Assembly: GCF_002811875.1 (NCBI RefSeq)
Contig: NZ_NPDZ01000021.1
Location: forward strand, 1 to 28,781
Length of the DNA stretch: 28,781 nt
DNA from: Leptospira perolatii
Lineage (GTDB): Bacteria; Spirochaetota; Leptospiria; Leptospirales; Leptospiraceae
Reading direction: 5' to 3'
Shown here: positions 1 through 8,836 of the stretch, piece after piece
Layout: each line of letters begins with the position of its first letter
Numbering within the stretch: position 1 is the first letter of the stretch
Made by a program: the position numbers and the translations under genes
The notes under the pieces: generated by a model
What the model was told of the DNA's origin: nothing
Database searches by the model: none
Seen by the model: the letters and a program-made list of their open reading frames with translations, nothing else

Positions 1-1
1 A

Positions 2-3000
2 GTAGCAGAAAACAAACAAGCCACTGAAGACTGGGCAGAGAGAGCACTACGATTTAGCCAAGCAGAGACAAAGATTAAGGATCGAATGGAGGATCTGAAA
101 AAGCAGATCGCTGCGGAAAGGAGCACACTGCAGTTTAGTCTTGAGGACTTTCTGGTGCCAAGGCTGGGACAATTCAATGAAAATGGGTTAAACGGGCTGG
201 TTGATGTAGGTAGCTCGAAATACAAGACATTAGAATCCAATATGCGTGCCGAGTACAATATTATGGAAGGTTTACTCAATGGAAAGATCGGGATGTGGGA
301 CTTTATCAATGGGGCTAGAGGCCAGGCAGGACCGCCAACTACCTTTGGTAGTGGACTCTCCTCCAAATACCCGCAATACGATATTTATAATTTTGTAAGA
401 CCGAGGCTAAATGGTGGAAACCCAGCTACTTTCATGAAGGTAGCTCAGGAAACCTTCGATGGAGTATGGTTCATTGCGGAAGATGATAAGGCTAGTTCAA
501 CAGCTAGCCTAAGATTAGAATCGGATAGTTATACACAATATGCATCTAAGATGAATGCGAAACTGGACCAAATTACAAATGCAGAGGCAGTCATCATCGC
601 AATTATGGGATGGGGCAATCCACTTGTAGGTGCGGAAGCAATTCATAGAAATGAGCAATGGAACCAAGCCAAAATCGATCTGCAAAACTCCATTACCAAT
701 GCAACCGCTTCTGCGACTAGGCTTAAAGATCTGCAAGCAGAACTAAATTATTACACGGATATCTCTAGTGCTGAGCAATTACGATCCGTACTACTCGGAA
801 CTGGAAATAGTATAGGTAAGTATAAGTTAAACACTGGGCTAGAAGCAAGTGATGCAGACTTCTTGAACGGTACAGGAACTTTAACGGCAGGAAGCCTAGA
901 ATGGACTGCTGGAAAAGAAGGACTTAATCTAGATAAAATTGCGGGGAAAAACGGAGATCCAGTCGCACAAGAAAGGTATATACACGACGCGTACGGACTA
1001 CTCGTAAGAAATAATACAAGTTACACTCCAGGTGGAAGTACGGCTGCAGCAACCAGTTCTACCTCAACGAGCAGCGATGGAGTAAAAACTGCCTTTATGG
1101 TGTCAGGAGATGAATTTGTATCTGCACTGGCAGTGCTTTCTCGTTCGCAATACGAAATAGAAAGAGACGAGTACTTTGCGGCACAAGAAGCAAGTGTAGG
1201 ACCTGGTGGACAGAAAGCAGATAAAAGAGAAATACTAGACGATAGAGAACAGTTCTTTAGCGACCTGATCCAAAGGCTTAGCAAGAATACAGGACAGAAC
1301 ATAGAGTTTGAAATGTACCAAACAGTAGTATCCGACTACATGGGCAAAGGTAAGATTGTAGATCAACTCTTTGAACTGAATTTGGAACAACAAAGGAAAG
1401 CGCAGATCGGTTCCTGGGATGCCAAAGAAAAGGATTTCCATTCGAGAAAACAAGAATGGGTACAAAACATCCAATACTTACAAGATACAGGAAACGCTAG
1501 ATTTAATGACCTAACAGGGGTTATACTAAAACAATGGGATAATTGGAGATCCGACTTCCGCAAAGAAGCGAAAGAAGGTGAAGAAGCACACCTCAGAGAA
1601 ATCGAGAAAGCAATCAAAGAGAAGTCCAGTTGGGAAAAAGACTTCTTATCTACGATGAAGGACCAAGATGATAGCACAGTACTCCGAGATGCATACAACC
1701 AAATCCAAGGAATGATAGAAAGTTTTGGTGGAACACTACCAACGGGAGTGTCTATCAACCTCAACGCAAATACAATACTGAATTCAGTCCTTGCAGACAG
1801 TCCATCCAGGTTTGATGAAAAGCTTGTAAGCGAAGGAGCAGCTCAAGACGTACAATTCTTCATTAACCAATTGCAAACAACAAAGCTGGATGAAAAGAAC
1901 GTAAAAGCATTTGAGCAACTTAGAAATGAGATGGATGAACGCTCCCAAAAGATGGTAGTGCTACAAACACTAGACAGTTTGTATTCGATCCCCAAAGCGT
2001 ACGAAGAAACAATCAAGAGCGCCAACGAAGACCTACACAAACAACTGAAATCACAACTGGCACAAGACCAGTTCATGCCGGTAGGAAACGTATACATCAG
2101 ACAAACAGTAGGACCAGATGGAAACCCACAGGCACAGGTGCTACCGGACTATACAGACTTCGTATACAGTTCACCAGATGCATTACCAAAAGTAAAAGAT
2201 AGCAGCGGAAAAGAATGGGATCTGACCGATTTTAATACGTTAGCTGCAAAAGTAGGACCAACATCCGCTGAATTGCAAACAATGGTAAGATTGGCTCAAA
2301 CCCAGATGGATCTAGACTTCAAAAGAATATACGATCCAGAAAATCCAGCTAACAGAGAAATAGCGATTACAGCACTAGATCCAGTAGCGGTCGCAAAAGT
2401 AGCACAGGCTGCACAAGCGGGACTGAGACAACTGTTTACAGATCCGCAAAAAGCATTAGAATATACGAATGCAGATGAACGCGGAAAACGAGCCATGGAA
2501 GAATCTGCGATGAATTCCGGATACTTGGTCGGACCAACCGAAGGAGGAAAATTCGGAGACCACCACTTTAGCCAATTCTATACCATCTTGAAACTCAAAG
2601 AAAAATACAACGAGATGAAACAAGAAGGAGAATCCCTGAAAGGAGATGGATTCTCGAACGCAGTAGGAAGTGTGATGGAAGCGAGCACCTTTGGAGTGTT
2701 AGACGGCAAAATGGTCAGCAAGTTTATGCACGATAACAAGGACGTGGTAAACACGATCGCGACAGTCGCCGCAGTGATCGCAGCGCCCTTCACAGGAGGA
2801 GCATCTCTACTAGCACTTGCAGCATACAACGCAATCCAAGGAGCCTATGATGGGGGAGCACTGGGAGCAATAGCCGGAGCAGCAAGTGCATATTCCTCGA
2901 TGACAGGAGTGGATGTAAGTTACTCGTATGCAGACGGGTTCGGAGCAAACGTAGGACTAAGCGTTGGCAAAGTAGGAACATTAGGACTTTCTTATTCAGA

Positions 3001-5305
3001 ACAAGCAGGATTTGGAGCATCAGCATCCGTAAAACTTGGAAGTGTATTCTCCGCAGGAGTGAACTATACCCAAAACGGAGGGTTTGGAGTAGATTTAGGA
3101 ATCACAGCGAGTAGAGGTGCTCTACAAGGGACAGGACTAAATCTAAGCTACAACGAGCAGAACGGATTTGGAGCCGGACTATCATATACCAAATCCATGG
3201 CCTCCGGAGTGAAAGGGACAGGATCCTTGAGCTGGAGTGATGGAGGAGGATTTACCGGAGGAATTAACGCATCCTACAATAAAGTCTACCAAGAAACACC
3301 GACATCGAAAGTCCAAACATCTACACTCACAGGTGGACTTACATTCAATGAATTTGATGGATTTGGAGGAAGTTTAAACGCTTCTTACTCAGAAACAGAT
3401 CAAATGAAGTATGATACTTCCGGAAGACCAGTTGCTCCAATCAAACCAATCTTCCCGAAAGTGAATACTTTCGGAGGAGGACTTTCTTGGTCTGAGACCG
3501 GAGGATTTACAGCTAACGCAGACATAGGCGGAGCAAACGCATTCAGTTATTCTAAACAAACAGGAATCGTAGGAAACGAGAACTTTGGACGAGATTTCTG
3601 GCAATCGAGTACGGAAAGCTACCAAGCGGACATGCAAGAGTATGCACAAGAACTTGCAAGCTATGAATTAGAGCAGAAGAAATCACAGTTTGTAACGATG
3701 CTCAAACAAACCCGACCTGAACTATTCACAGATGCAATGGATGATAACCAAGTGCTTGCAGCTTACAAAAAAGTACAAGAGAGCTTAGGTCAACAAGACG
3801 GATCTAGAGACAATGTATTTAGTAAAATAGCAGGTGATCTGTATGATGACATGGCTGGTGCACTTGGGTATTCAACGAATGCACAAGGTTATGTTGATGA
3901 GAAGGGACAATTCCATGCGAGAGTATGTTTTGTTGCAGGAACAAAAATCCATACGAAAGACGGACTGAAAAACATTGAAGAGATTCAAGTTGGAGATATC
4001 GTCCTGTCTAAAAATGACAAAACAGGTGAAGTTGCTTACAAGAGAGTCTCTCAAACATATATACGCACAGTGGATTCTATTTACAAAGTTGAATTTGCAG
4101 ATGGATTACTCTTAGAAACCACTTGGAGTCACCCGTTCAGAAGATTGAAAACCGAGAACAGAAGAGAGAATTTCTCGGTAGAGAATTCAGAATGGACCCA
4201 AGCGTGGAACTTGAAAGCTGGAGACATTACGTTAACAGCAAGTGGTGATACACTTGAAATTAATTCAATTGAAGTAGATACTCGTGGAGAGAAAGTCTAT
4301 AACTTTGAGGTAGAAGACTTTCATACTTACTTTGTAGGCGAAACCGGTGTTTGGGTCCATAACGCAGATTACAATAGCATAAGTATGGGAACTAGAGAGC
4401 TAAATCTGAACTACACGCAGAACGGAAAAGACATTTCAGGTAGATATTTGCAGGTAGTTAAAGATGAAAACGGGTACTCTGTTTATCAGGACAAGGAGAA
4501 CGGCAGCGTTTTGACCCTTGACAAAAATGGGAATATGACTCGTTATTACGCGGACCGCTACGGCAATAGAATCGAAGAGGATATGTTGCTGGACGGGGTA
4601 TCGTTAACGGACAAGAAAGCTATGCGCATCAATGGAAGGGAAATGACTGAAGGCAGTATAGTTCAGATCGATAAAACTGGCAAGATGATCGTTACAACAC
4701 CGGACGAAATGGCCAAAGTCAAGAACGGGACTGCATTTGTAAACGGGATGAATATGAGGTTTGAAGCCGCGTTGGATGCTGCACATTATTTGCGTGAAGG
4801 TTATAAGATGAATAGTAACCTGTATCTGTATTACAACGGAACTAACGGGATGATGCATGATATGACGAACGTGGCAATAGGACAGCAATCGCAAATTGCA
4901 AAAGGTTATGAGAAGGCCCAGGATAACCTGCGGGATGCAATAAAATCCGGTCAGATGAACACCGTTTATAGCTACAGCCAAGGAAGTGTAATTACGGGAA
5001 ATGCTTTCCAGCAGGCGGCGAAAAATTTAGATGAACGCTATTTTTACGACAATAAAAAATGGATTTCGATTGGAGGAGGTCATGTCCCGCAGAATATACC
5101 TTCCAACTTTGCGAATGTAAAATTCTATACTAACATATTTGATACGATTAGTAACGGTGCCCCAACGCTCTCCGGCCAAAATACATTAAGTAGGAATGCA
5201 TATGAGGCTCAGAATGGCAGAACTACATATACTGATTCGAGTTGTAAATCAGTGAACCCGCTCGCTTGTCACAGCATTTACGCCTACGATTGGATCTTCA
5301 AATGA
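2..5305 (+). CDS. Giant Leptospira repeat protein (TIGR04388-like), 3' part, with Hint domain and C-terminal hydrolase-like toxin domain
   Basis: The frame is open from base 2 with no stop before the Met at base 86, so the gene is cut by the window edge and its true start lies outside. Numbering from that Met, residues 1-880 are mostly charged helix, probably a coiled-coil stalk. Residues 887-941 are Ala/Gly-rich and hydrophobic. Residues 942-1165 contain seven glycine-rich beta units with a GFG/GFT core (first at 951, last at 1140). A Hint autoprocessing domain spans C1281 (CFVAGT) to H1425-N1426 (VHNA), with an internal WSHPF block. The last 310 residues look like an alpha/beta-hydrolase: S1631 in S-Y-S-Q-G-S, D1686 in IFD, and H1729 in CHSIYAYD. 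This order (stalk, beta repeats, Hint, variable tail) matches polymorphic toxins, and the body resembles the Leptospira longest-protein family. The family call rests on recognition. The catalytic triad and the toxin role are inference. Confidence 0.8.
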   Translation, partial: VAENKQATEDWAERALRFSQAETKIKDRMEDLKKQIAAERSTLQFSLEDFLVPRLGQFNENGLNGLVDVGSSKYKTLESNMRAEYNIMEGLLNGKIGMWDFINGARGQAGPPTTFGSGLSSKYPQYDIYNFVRPRLNGGNPATFMKVAQETFDGVWFIAEDDKASSTASLRLESDSYTQYASKMNAKLDQITNAEAVIIAIMGWGNPLVGAEAIHRNEQWNQAKIDLQNSITNATASATRLKDLQAELNYYTDISSAEQLRSVLLGTGNSIGKYKLNTGLEASDADFLNGTGTLTAGSLEWTAGKEGLNLDKIAGKNGDPVAQERYIHDAYGLLVRNNTSYTPGGSTAAATSSTSTSSDGVKTAFMVSGDEFVSALAVLSRSQYEIERDEYFAAQEASVGPGGQKADKREILDDREQFFSDLIQRLSKNTGQNIEFEMYQTVVSDYMGKGKIVDQLFELNLEQQRKAQIGSWDAKEKDFHSRKQEWVQNIQYLQDTGNARFNDLTGVILKQWDNWRSDFRKEAKEGEEAHLREIEKAIKEKSSWEKDFLSTMKDQDDSTVLRDAYNQIQGMIESFGGTLPTGVSINLNANTILNSVLADSPSRFDEKLVSEGAAQDVQFFINQLQTTKLDEKNVKAFEQLRNEMDERSQKMVVLQTLDSLYSIPKAYEETIKSANEDLHKQLKSQLAQDQFMPVGNVYIRQTVGPDGNPQAQVLPDYTDFVYSSPDALPKVKDSSGKEWDLTDFNTLAAKVGPTSAELQTMVRLAQTQMDLDFKRIYDPENPANREIAITALDPVAVAKVAQAAQAGLRQLFTDPQKALEYTNADERGKRAMEESAMNSGYLVGPTEGGKFGDHHFSQFYTILKLKEKYNEMKQEGESLKGDGFSNAVGSVMEASTFGVLDGKMVSKFMHDNKDVVNTIATVAAVIAAPFTGGASLLALAAYNAIQGAYDGGALGAIAGAASAYSSMTGVDVSYSYADGFGANVGLSVGKVGTLGLSYSEQAGFGASASVKLGSVFSAGVNYTQNGGFGVDLGITASRGALQGTGLNLSYNEQNGFGAGLSYTKSMASGVKGTGSLSWSDGGGFTGGINASYNKVYQETPTSKVQTSTLTGGLTFNEFDGFGGSLNASYSETDQMKYDTSGRPVAPIKPIFPKVNTFGGGLSWSETGGFTANADIGGANAFSYSKQTGIVGNENFGRDFWQSSTESYQADMQEYAQELASYELEQKKSQFVTMLKQTRPELFTDAMDDNQVLAAYKKVQESLGQQDGSRDNVFSKIAGDLYDDMAGALGYSTNAQGYVDEKGQFHARVCFVAGTKIHTKDGLKNIEEIQVGDIVLSKNDKTGEVAYKRVSQTYIRTVDSIYKVEFADGLLLETTWSHPFRRLKTENRRENFSVENSEWTQAWNLKAGDITLTASGDTLEINSIEVDTRGEKVYNFEVEDFHTYFVGETGVWVHNADYNSISMGTRELNLNYTQNGKDISGRYLQVVKDENGYSVYQDKENGSVLTLDKNGNMTRYYADRYGNRIEEDMLLDGVSLTDKKAMRINGREMTEGSIVQIDKTGKMIVTTPDEMAKVKNGTAFVNGMNMRFEAALDAAHYLREGYKMNSNLYLYYNGTNGMMHDMTNVAIGQQSQIAKGYEKAQDNLRDAIKSGQMNTVYSYSQGSVITGNAFQQAAKNLDERYFYDNKKWISIGGGHVPQNIPSNFANVKFYTNIFDTISNGAPTLSGQNTLSRNAYEAQNGRTTYTDSSCKSVNPLACHSIYAYDWIFK

Positions 5306-6129
5306 GGGGGTTTTCGGTTTTGAATTTGAAAGGCGGCATTTTTGTTTTAGGTTTCTATGCGATGCTTTGTAAGGGACCTGAGTCAGTTCCTGAAGCTTTC
5401 AGAGATGATATTATTGGTGCCAGGCATGTTGATTTTAAGTTTGATCCGAGCAATTTACCTAAGATAGGAGTTACAACTGAAAAAAACTTGGATCGAATGT
5501 ATCCGGAGGGACCCACTTTTCGTAGGACTTATATAAAAACTAGATCAGCAAAAATTAGGAACTCAATTTTTGATTTTTCAAGAATAGTTGATTATCAGTA
5601 CATGAAGAAAGAATATCATACCCAACCGGGTGTGACAGGATGGAATACGGAAGAAATTATTGGCTTAACGATATTTATAAACAACGGTTTTGTGAATTAC
5701 TATTTTATAAAACACATGAAAAGAAAAGATGAAGATAAATGGGTACCAGGCAGGTATAATCAAACGGAAGTCAATATTGAAAATTGGGAAATTAAATCGT
5801 ATCCAGGTGCTACCGTTGATAGTTGCATTTACTGGCTACAATGGCCAAGGGAAGCAAGATACCCTCACGTCGGGAATCAACTTGACGGATTAACCGAAGA
5901 AGATTGCGAAAATGGGGTTATGGGACCGAAGAAACCTCTGGAAGACTCAAAATCCGAGGAAGTAAAAAAGAAAGTTTGGACGAAGGAAAGCTTGGAGAAG
6001 GCTTTAAAAAGAGCTAAAGAATTGCTATCGTACAAAGGAATGGATCCCGCTGCCGTAATTCGTGTTACAGGTCTGACAGAAAAAGAGTTAATGGAGCATG
6101 GTCTTTTACCGAGAAAGAAAGAAAAATAA
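5302..6129 (+). CDS. Hypothetical exported protein, candidate immunity partner of the upstream toxin
   Basis: The chosen ATG (5302-5304) overlaps the TGA of the upstream giant gene as ATGA, which suggests translational coupling. It also gives a 275-residue product with a hydrophobic N-terminus, GIFVLGFYAML-C23, which could be a signal peptide or a relaxed spirochaetal lipobox (Leu just before Cys is atypical). The frame stays open upstream to base 5266, but that start would lie deep inside the previous gene. The middle is rich in aromatic residues with a W-L-Q-W segment. The tail (about 205-275) is Lys/Glu-rich helix ending in a short helical hairpin (VTGLTEKELMEHG). I do not recognise the family. 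Position right after a Hint-toxin tail and possible periplasmic location make an immunity protein the best guess, but nothing in the protein proves it. Confidence 0.7.
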   Translation: MRGFSVLNLKGGIFVLGFYAMLCKGPESVPEAFRDDIIGARHVDFKFDPSNLPKIGVTTEKNLDRMYPEGPTFRRTYIKTRSAKIRNSIFDFSRIVDYQYMKKEYHTQPGVTGWNTEEIIGLTIFINNGFVNYYFIKHMKRKDEDKWVPGRYNQTEVNIENWEIKSYPGATVDSCIYWLQWPREARYPHVGNQLDGLTEEDCENGVMGPKKPLEDSKSEEVKKKVWTKESLEKALKRAKELLSYKGMDPAAVIRVTGLTEKELMEHGLLPRKKEK

Positions 6130-6278
6130 ATCCCCCAAAGGTTCCACTATCATAAAAGTAGATTTAGTTTGCATCAACCTTGTGTCAGTTGCAGAAAAAC
6201 TGGATCAAAAAATCAGTGGACGTATAAGCGAGCCTACCTATGTTCAAACCAAACAACCCCATTTCAGGTAAAAACTTT

Positions 6279-6698
6279 ATGAAGAAAAGCCTAGCGCTAT
6301 TAACCATTTTTGCTGCCATTTCATTTGGATGTGATGATGGTAAGAAAAACGGTGCAGATGCATTATTGACTGTACTTTTGGCGAACCGACCAGTACCAAT
6401 CGTTGTTGATCGAGTTAATACTTCTATGAATTCAGCGACTACCATTTTGGTGTCGATCTTTTCCGGACAAAACTGCACTGGAACCCAATTGTTGACTTCT
6501 TTTCCACTCACTGGGGTTTCGCAAACTTCTATTGAAGTACAACCTGGGACCACATTCTCCGTTCAAGCAGTGGATCAAGCAGGTGTGGAAACTACGATGT
6601 GTGAAAACTCTCCACCTGCGAGCGTAATTGTTTCGGGATACAAAGCAGCTTGCGGTATTAATTCTGGATCTATCGCCTGCGGAATGCTTAATAACTAA
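6279..6698 (+). CDS. Small hypothetical lipoprotein
   Basis: The product is 139 residues. The ATG at 6279 is preferred over an in-frame ATG at 6240 because it gives a clean signal peptide (MKKSLALLTIFAAISFG-C18) with a lipobox-like SFGC, and an AGG sits about ten bases upstream. The mature part is short, probably beta-rich, and contains four further Cys residues (NCTG, TMCEN, AACG, IACG) that could form two disulfides. A Thr/Val-rich stretch with a cell-surface Ig-like flavour lies in the middle (residues 45-110). No family is recognised. It is 149 bp after the previous gene on the same strand and ends just before a hairpin terminator. Any link to the toxin locus is only by position. Confidence 0.7.
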   Translation: MKKSLALLTIFAAISFGCDDGKKNGADALLTVLLANRPVPIVVDRVNTSMNSATTILVSIFSGQNCTGTQLLTSFPLTGVSQTSIEVQPGTTFSVQAVDQAGVETTMCENSPPASVIVSGYKAACGINSGSIACGMLNN

Positions 6699-6708
6699 AA
6701 AGATTGTC

Positions 6709-6750
6709 ATTCTCGGGTTTTAGGATTTCGTCTAGGGTCCGAGAATTTTC
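6709..6750 (+). terminator. Hairpin terminator after the lipoprotein gene
   Basis: A perfect 8-bp inverted repeat, ATTCTCGG (6709-6716) and CCGAGAAT (6739-6746), is followed directly by TTTTC. It starts 11 bases after the stop codon of the small lipoprotein gene. The 22-base loop is longer than usual for an intrinsic terminator. Confidence 0.55.
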
Positions 6751-6847
6751 TAATTAGTAAATTCCCGTTGCACCTCGTCAAAATTTCCATTCTACATTGT
6801 TAAGCTACTTCCTTAATCGGGAAAGTTCTGCTTGAAGCAGTGAAGAA

Positions 6848-6892
6848 TCCACAGAAAAGTTAAATGCAATATTCCGGATATTCGGAAAGTAT
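6848..6892. repeat. 45-bp direct repeat, copy 1
   Basis: This copy begins TCCACAGAAAAG and ends CGGAAAGTAT. It matches a second copy at 6990-7034 with a single A/G difference in the middle. It lies in the gap of about 400 bp between the small lipoprotein gene and the minus-strand transposase. That gap holds no convincing gene. Confidence 0.85.
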
Positions 6893-6989
6893 CAAACTTT
6901 AAGAGTTCCTCCGGGCAATGACCTATGCCTGTCGACGTTTCCGACCCGGTGATTAGAGTAACGCACCATTCGTGTGCAGCCCAGCAGAG

Positions 6990-7034
6990 TCCACAGAAAA
7001 GTTAAATGCAATGTTCCGGATATTCGGAAAGTAT
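6990..7034. repeat. 45-bp direct repeat, copy 2
   Basis: Second copy of the 45-bp unit, in the same orientation and 142 bp from copy 1. Weak similarity may continue past both ends. It lies about 60 bp from the 3' end of the transposase gene, so it could be debris from mobile-element activity or a remnant of a duplicated dispersed repeat. Confidence 0.85.
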
Positions 7035-7097
7035 AAAATTGGAGGAGTGACTGCAAAGTAGTAGTAAAAAAGTTAAGTTTGCCAAATGATTTTGGAA

Positions 7098-8351
7098 TCA
7101 CTTGCAAGATTTACATAAGGAATTTGAATTAATAAGCGTGCGATTGGAGGCGGCTTCTTTAATTTTATAGGAAAATCTAAACTTGTCCGGAATTGCGCCG
7201 TTCAGAACTTGCCAGGGAGAATAGCCAAATAACACTCCGCTCGGTCTATGATTGTATTCTGGAACCGCTTTTCTAAGAGTTTGGATTACATCTTTTAGGT
7301 TTCGTTGCGGAATTCGAAAAAGAAACTCGTATTTCATTTTTTTGTGAATTGCTTCAACCATGCTGTTTGAGTATTTGATGTCGACTTGCGCGATTAATTT
7401 GCGAATACGGATCTCGGGTAGATTAATAAATTGGTCAACGAATCCGAAGTTTTCAGCACCACCATCACAGAGGAGGTAAACATTGTCCTTATTAGAAAGA
7501 TTAAAAGTAGTGTAAACTTTCTGGAGATTCTGTTTTGCAATATTGGAGGAAGATGCTAAGGAAACTTTCCAGCCTAGAATAGCTCTTGAAAAGTTATCCG
7601 AAATAATATGAATGAATACTTTGGTTTGATCTGTAGTGTGAAGGATCGTAGTATCCATGTGTAACAGCTGAAATGGTGAATTTGCGCGGACACCTGTTCT
7701 TTGCTTAGGTTTTCTGAATACAGGTCGTTGTGGTTTTAAAATTCGAGCATATTTATAGAAGGTGGTTAAATTGAAATAAGCTTTTCCATCGTTTAGAATA
7801 CGATAATATATAGAACGTAAGGGCCAATTCCAAAATATTTTTCTGTTTAAGTAACTCTTCATGACGAGTTGTTCAGGAATGGTAATTTGTTTTGGGTGAG
7901 ATTTTCGACAGATTGAAAAAATGGAAGTTTTACAGTCTAATTCATTTTTCCATCTGTAATAGAGGGGAACGGAAATCTTCATGAGTTTGCATGTTCGCTT
8001 GACCCCGAAGATTGAACTAAGCCTTGTAACAAGAGCTGCAATCTCTGATCTTTTCATATTCCATATCTTTCGTTTTCCCTTCATTGTATCGGCTAACTTA
8101 TAGTAAAATCGGAAAACAAGTATGAGCCCGCGCAGGATAGTTTTGAAGGATCTTGAGTCTAAAATTTTATTCAAAGTAGCTTCTTTGAAAAGATCCTTAT
8201 CATCACTATCGAATCCTATTACATTGGACAGATCGCGCTTTCTCATATCATAGAAGGTTGAAGTAGGAATACAGGACTTTTCTTTCTCAGATAACAAGCC
8301 TGTCTGGACTTTAAAGGCTATATTCGTGTGATAAGAGTTTTTCTTTCTCAT
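7098..8351 (-). CDS. DDE (rve-type) integrase/transposase
   Basis: The product is 417 residues and resembles retroviral-integrase-fold transposases (broadly the IS3/IS481 type). The catalytic triad is visible: D233 in LLHMDTT, D296 in LLCDGGAEN and E333 in NSMVEAIHKKMK, with spacings of 63 and 37 as expected for this fold. Residues about 115-200 look like a helix-turn-helix DNA-binding part. The C-terminus has the usual N-H-R-P...GYSPWQ motif after the core. It has no frameshift and could be active, but I found no clear terminal inverted repeats or target duplication on either side, so the element's limits are unknown. It is not closely related to the IS481-type transposase at 21722-22903. 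Confidence 0.85.
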   Translation of the reverse strand: MRKKNSYHTNIAFKVQTGLLSEKEKSCIPTSTFYDMRKRDLSNVIGFDSDDKDLFKEATLNKILDSRSFKTILRGLILVFRFYYKLADTMKGKRKIWNMKRSEIAALVTRLSSIFGVKRTCKLMKISVPLYYRWKNELDCKTSIFSICRKSHPKQITIPEQLVMKSYLNRKIFWNWPLRSIYYRILNDGKAYFNLTTFYKYARILKPQRPVFRKPKQRTGVRANSPFQLLHMDTTILHTTDQTKVFIHIISDNFSRAILGWKVSLASSSNIAKQNLQKVYTTFNLSNKDNVYLLCDGGAENFGFVDQFINLPEIRIRKLIAQVDIKYSNSMVEAIHKKMKYEFLFRIPQRNLKDVIQTLRKAVPEYNHRPSGVLFGYSPWQVLNGAIPDKFRFSYKIKEAASNRTLINSNSLCKSCK

Positions 8352-8551
8352 GCAGGAAGTTTGTCGGAGTAAACTATTTAATATTTTTATGCTTACTGAG
8401 GAGTTGCAATGGAAAAATAGAAAGGAGGAGAATTAAAATAACATAATCTACTTTTAAAAATTAATTTATGCATTTTTCAGGCTGGTGAGATTTTTTTATT
8501 TTTCAAGAACTATTGATCTGCGATGCATTCGATCAAAGATTCCATATTGGT

Positions 8552-8570
8552 ATATTCCGTAACAGAATAT
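8552..8570. repeat. Short inverted repeat (ATATTC/GAATAT)
   Basis: A perfect 6-bp inverted repeat, ATATTC and GAATAT, has a 7-base loop. It lies in the gene-free stretch between the transposase and the thioesterase gene. Its function is unknown. Confidence 0.4.
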
Positions 8571-8634
8571 GTTCATTTGGAATGTGTAATATTCCATCTT
8601 GAAGTATCCGCCAGGGATCGTAGCGATATCCTGA

Positions 8635-8693
8635 ACCGCACCATGCTTGATCGTGGAAGATTGCCATATTATAAAAGCATAAAATGGTGCGGT
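8635..8693. repeat. Bulged hairpin, ACCGCACCAT/ATGGTGCGGT
   Basis: ACCGCACCAT (8635-8644) is perfectly complementary to ATGGTGCGGT (8684-8693). Inside it, ATGCTT can also pair with AAGCAT (8675-8680), so the stem can extend with a three-A bulge. It marks the left edge of a GC-rich non-coding segment. It could be a transcript hairpin, or the end of a small mobile or repeat element. Confidence 0.6.
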
Positions 8694-8699
8694 GCAGAT

Positions 8700-8836
8700 A
8701 CAAGCGTAGAGCCCGGTCCGGCAAAGCCGGAGGCGCCCAGCGAAACGCGCCGAGAGACGGGGAGGAAACGGGAAACGCATTCCCGAAGAGTGAGCCAGGA
8801 TGGCGAACGTCCCGGAGCTCGACACAAGGATGTGTC
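8700..8836. other. GC-rich multi-hairpin non-coding segment
   Basis: This stretch is visibly richer in G+C than its surroundings and holds consecutive hairpins: TCCGGC-aaa-GCCGGA (8717-8731), GGCGC/GCGCC (8732-8751), GGGAA/TTCCC (8770-8784) and GACAC/GTGTC (8821-8836). Several mutually overlapping open frames cross it on both strands. None has a ribosome site or a recognisable protein, so I treat it as non-coding. A structured RNA or a dispersed repeat element are the two plausible readings. Confidence 0.55.

Noticed and set aside
5940..6129. Helical tail of the candidate immunity protein resembling the end of PD-(D/E)XK transposases
   Set aside because: Only the short VTGLTEKELMEHG-like tail matches. 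No nuclease core or catalytic residues are seen.
6185..6553. Minus-strand frame opposite the small lipoprotein gene
   Set aside because: Lies opposite a gene with a clear signal peptide and ribosome site, and has no features of its own.
7040..8480. Terminal inverted repeats for the transposase at 7098-8351
   Set aside because: Sequences on either side were compared by eye and no convincing inverted pair or target duplication was found.
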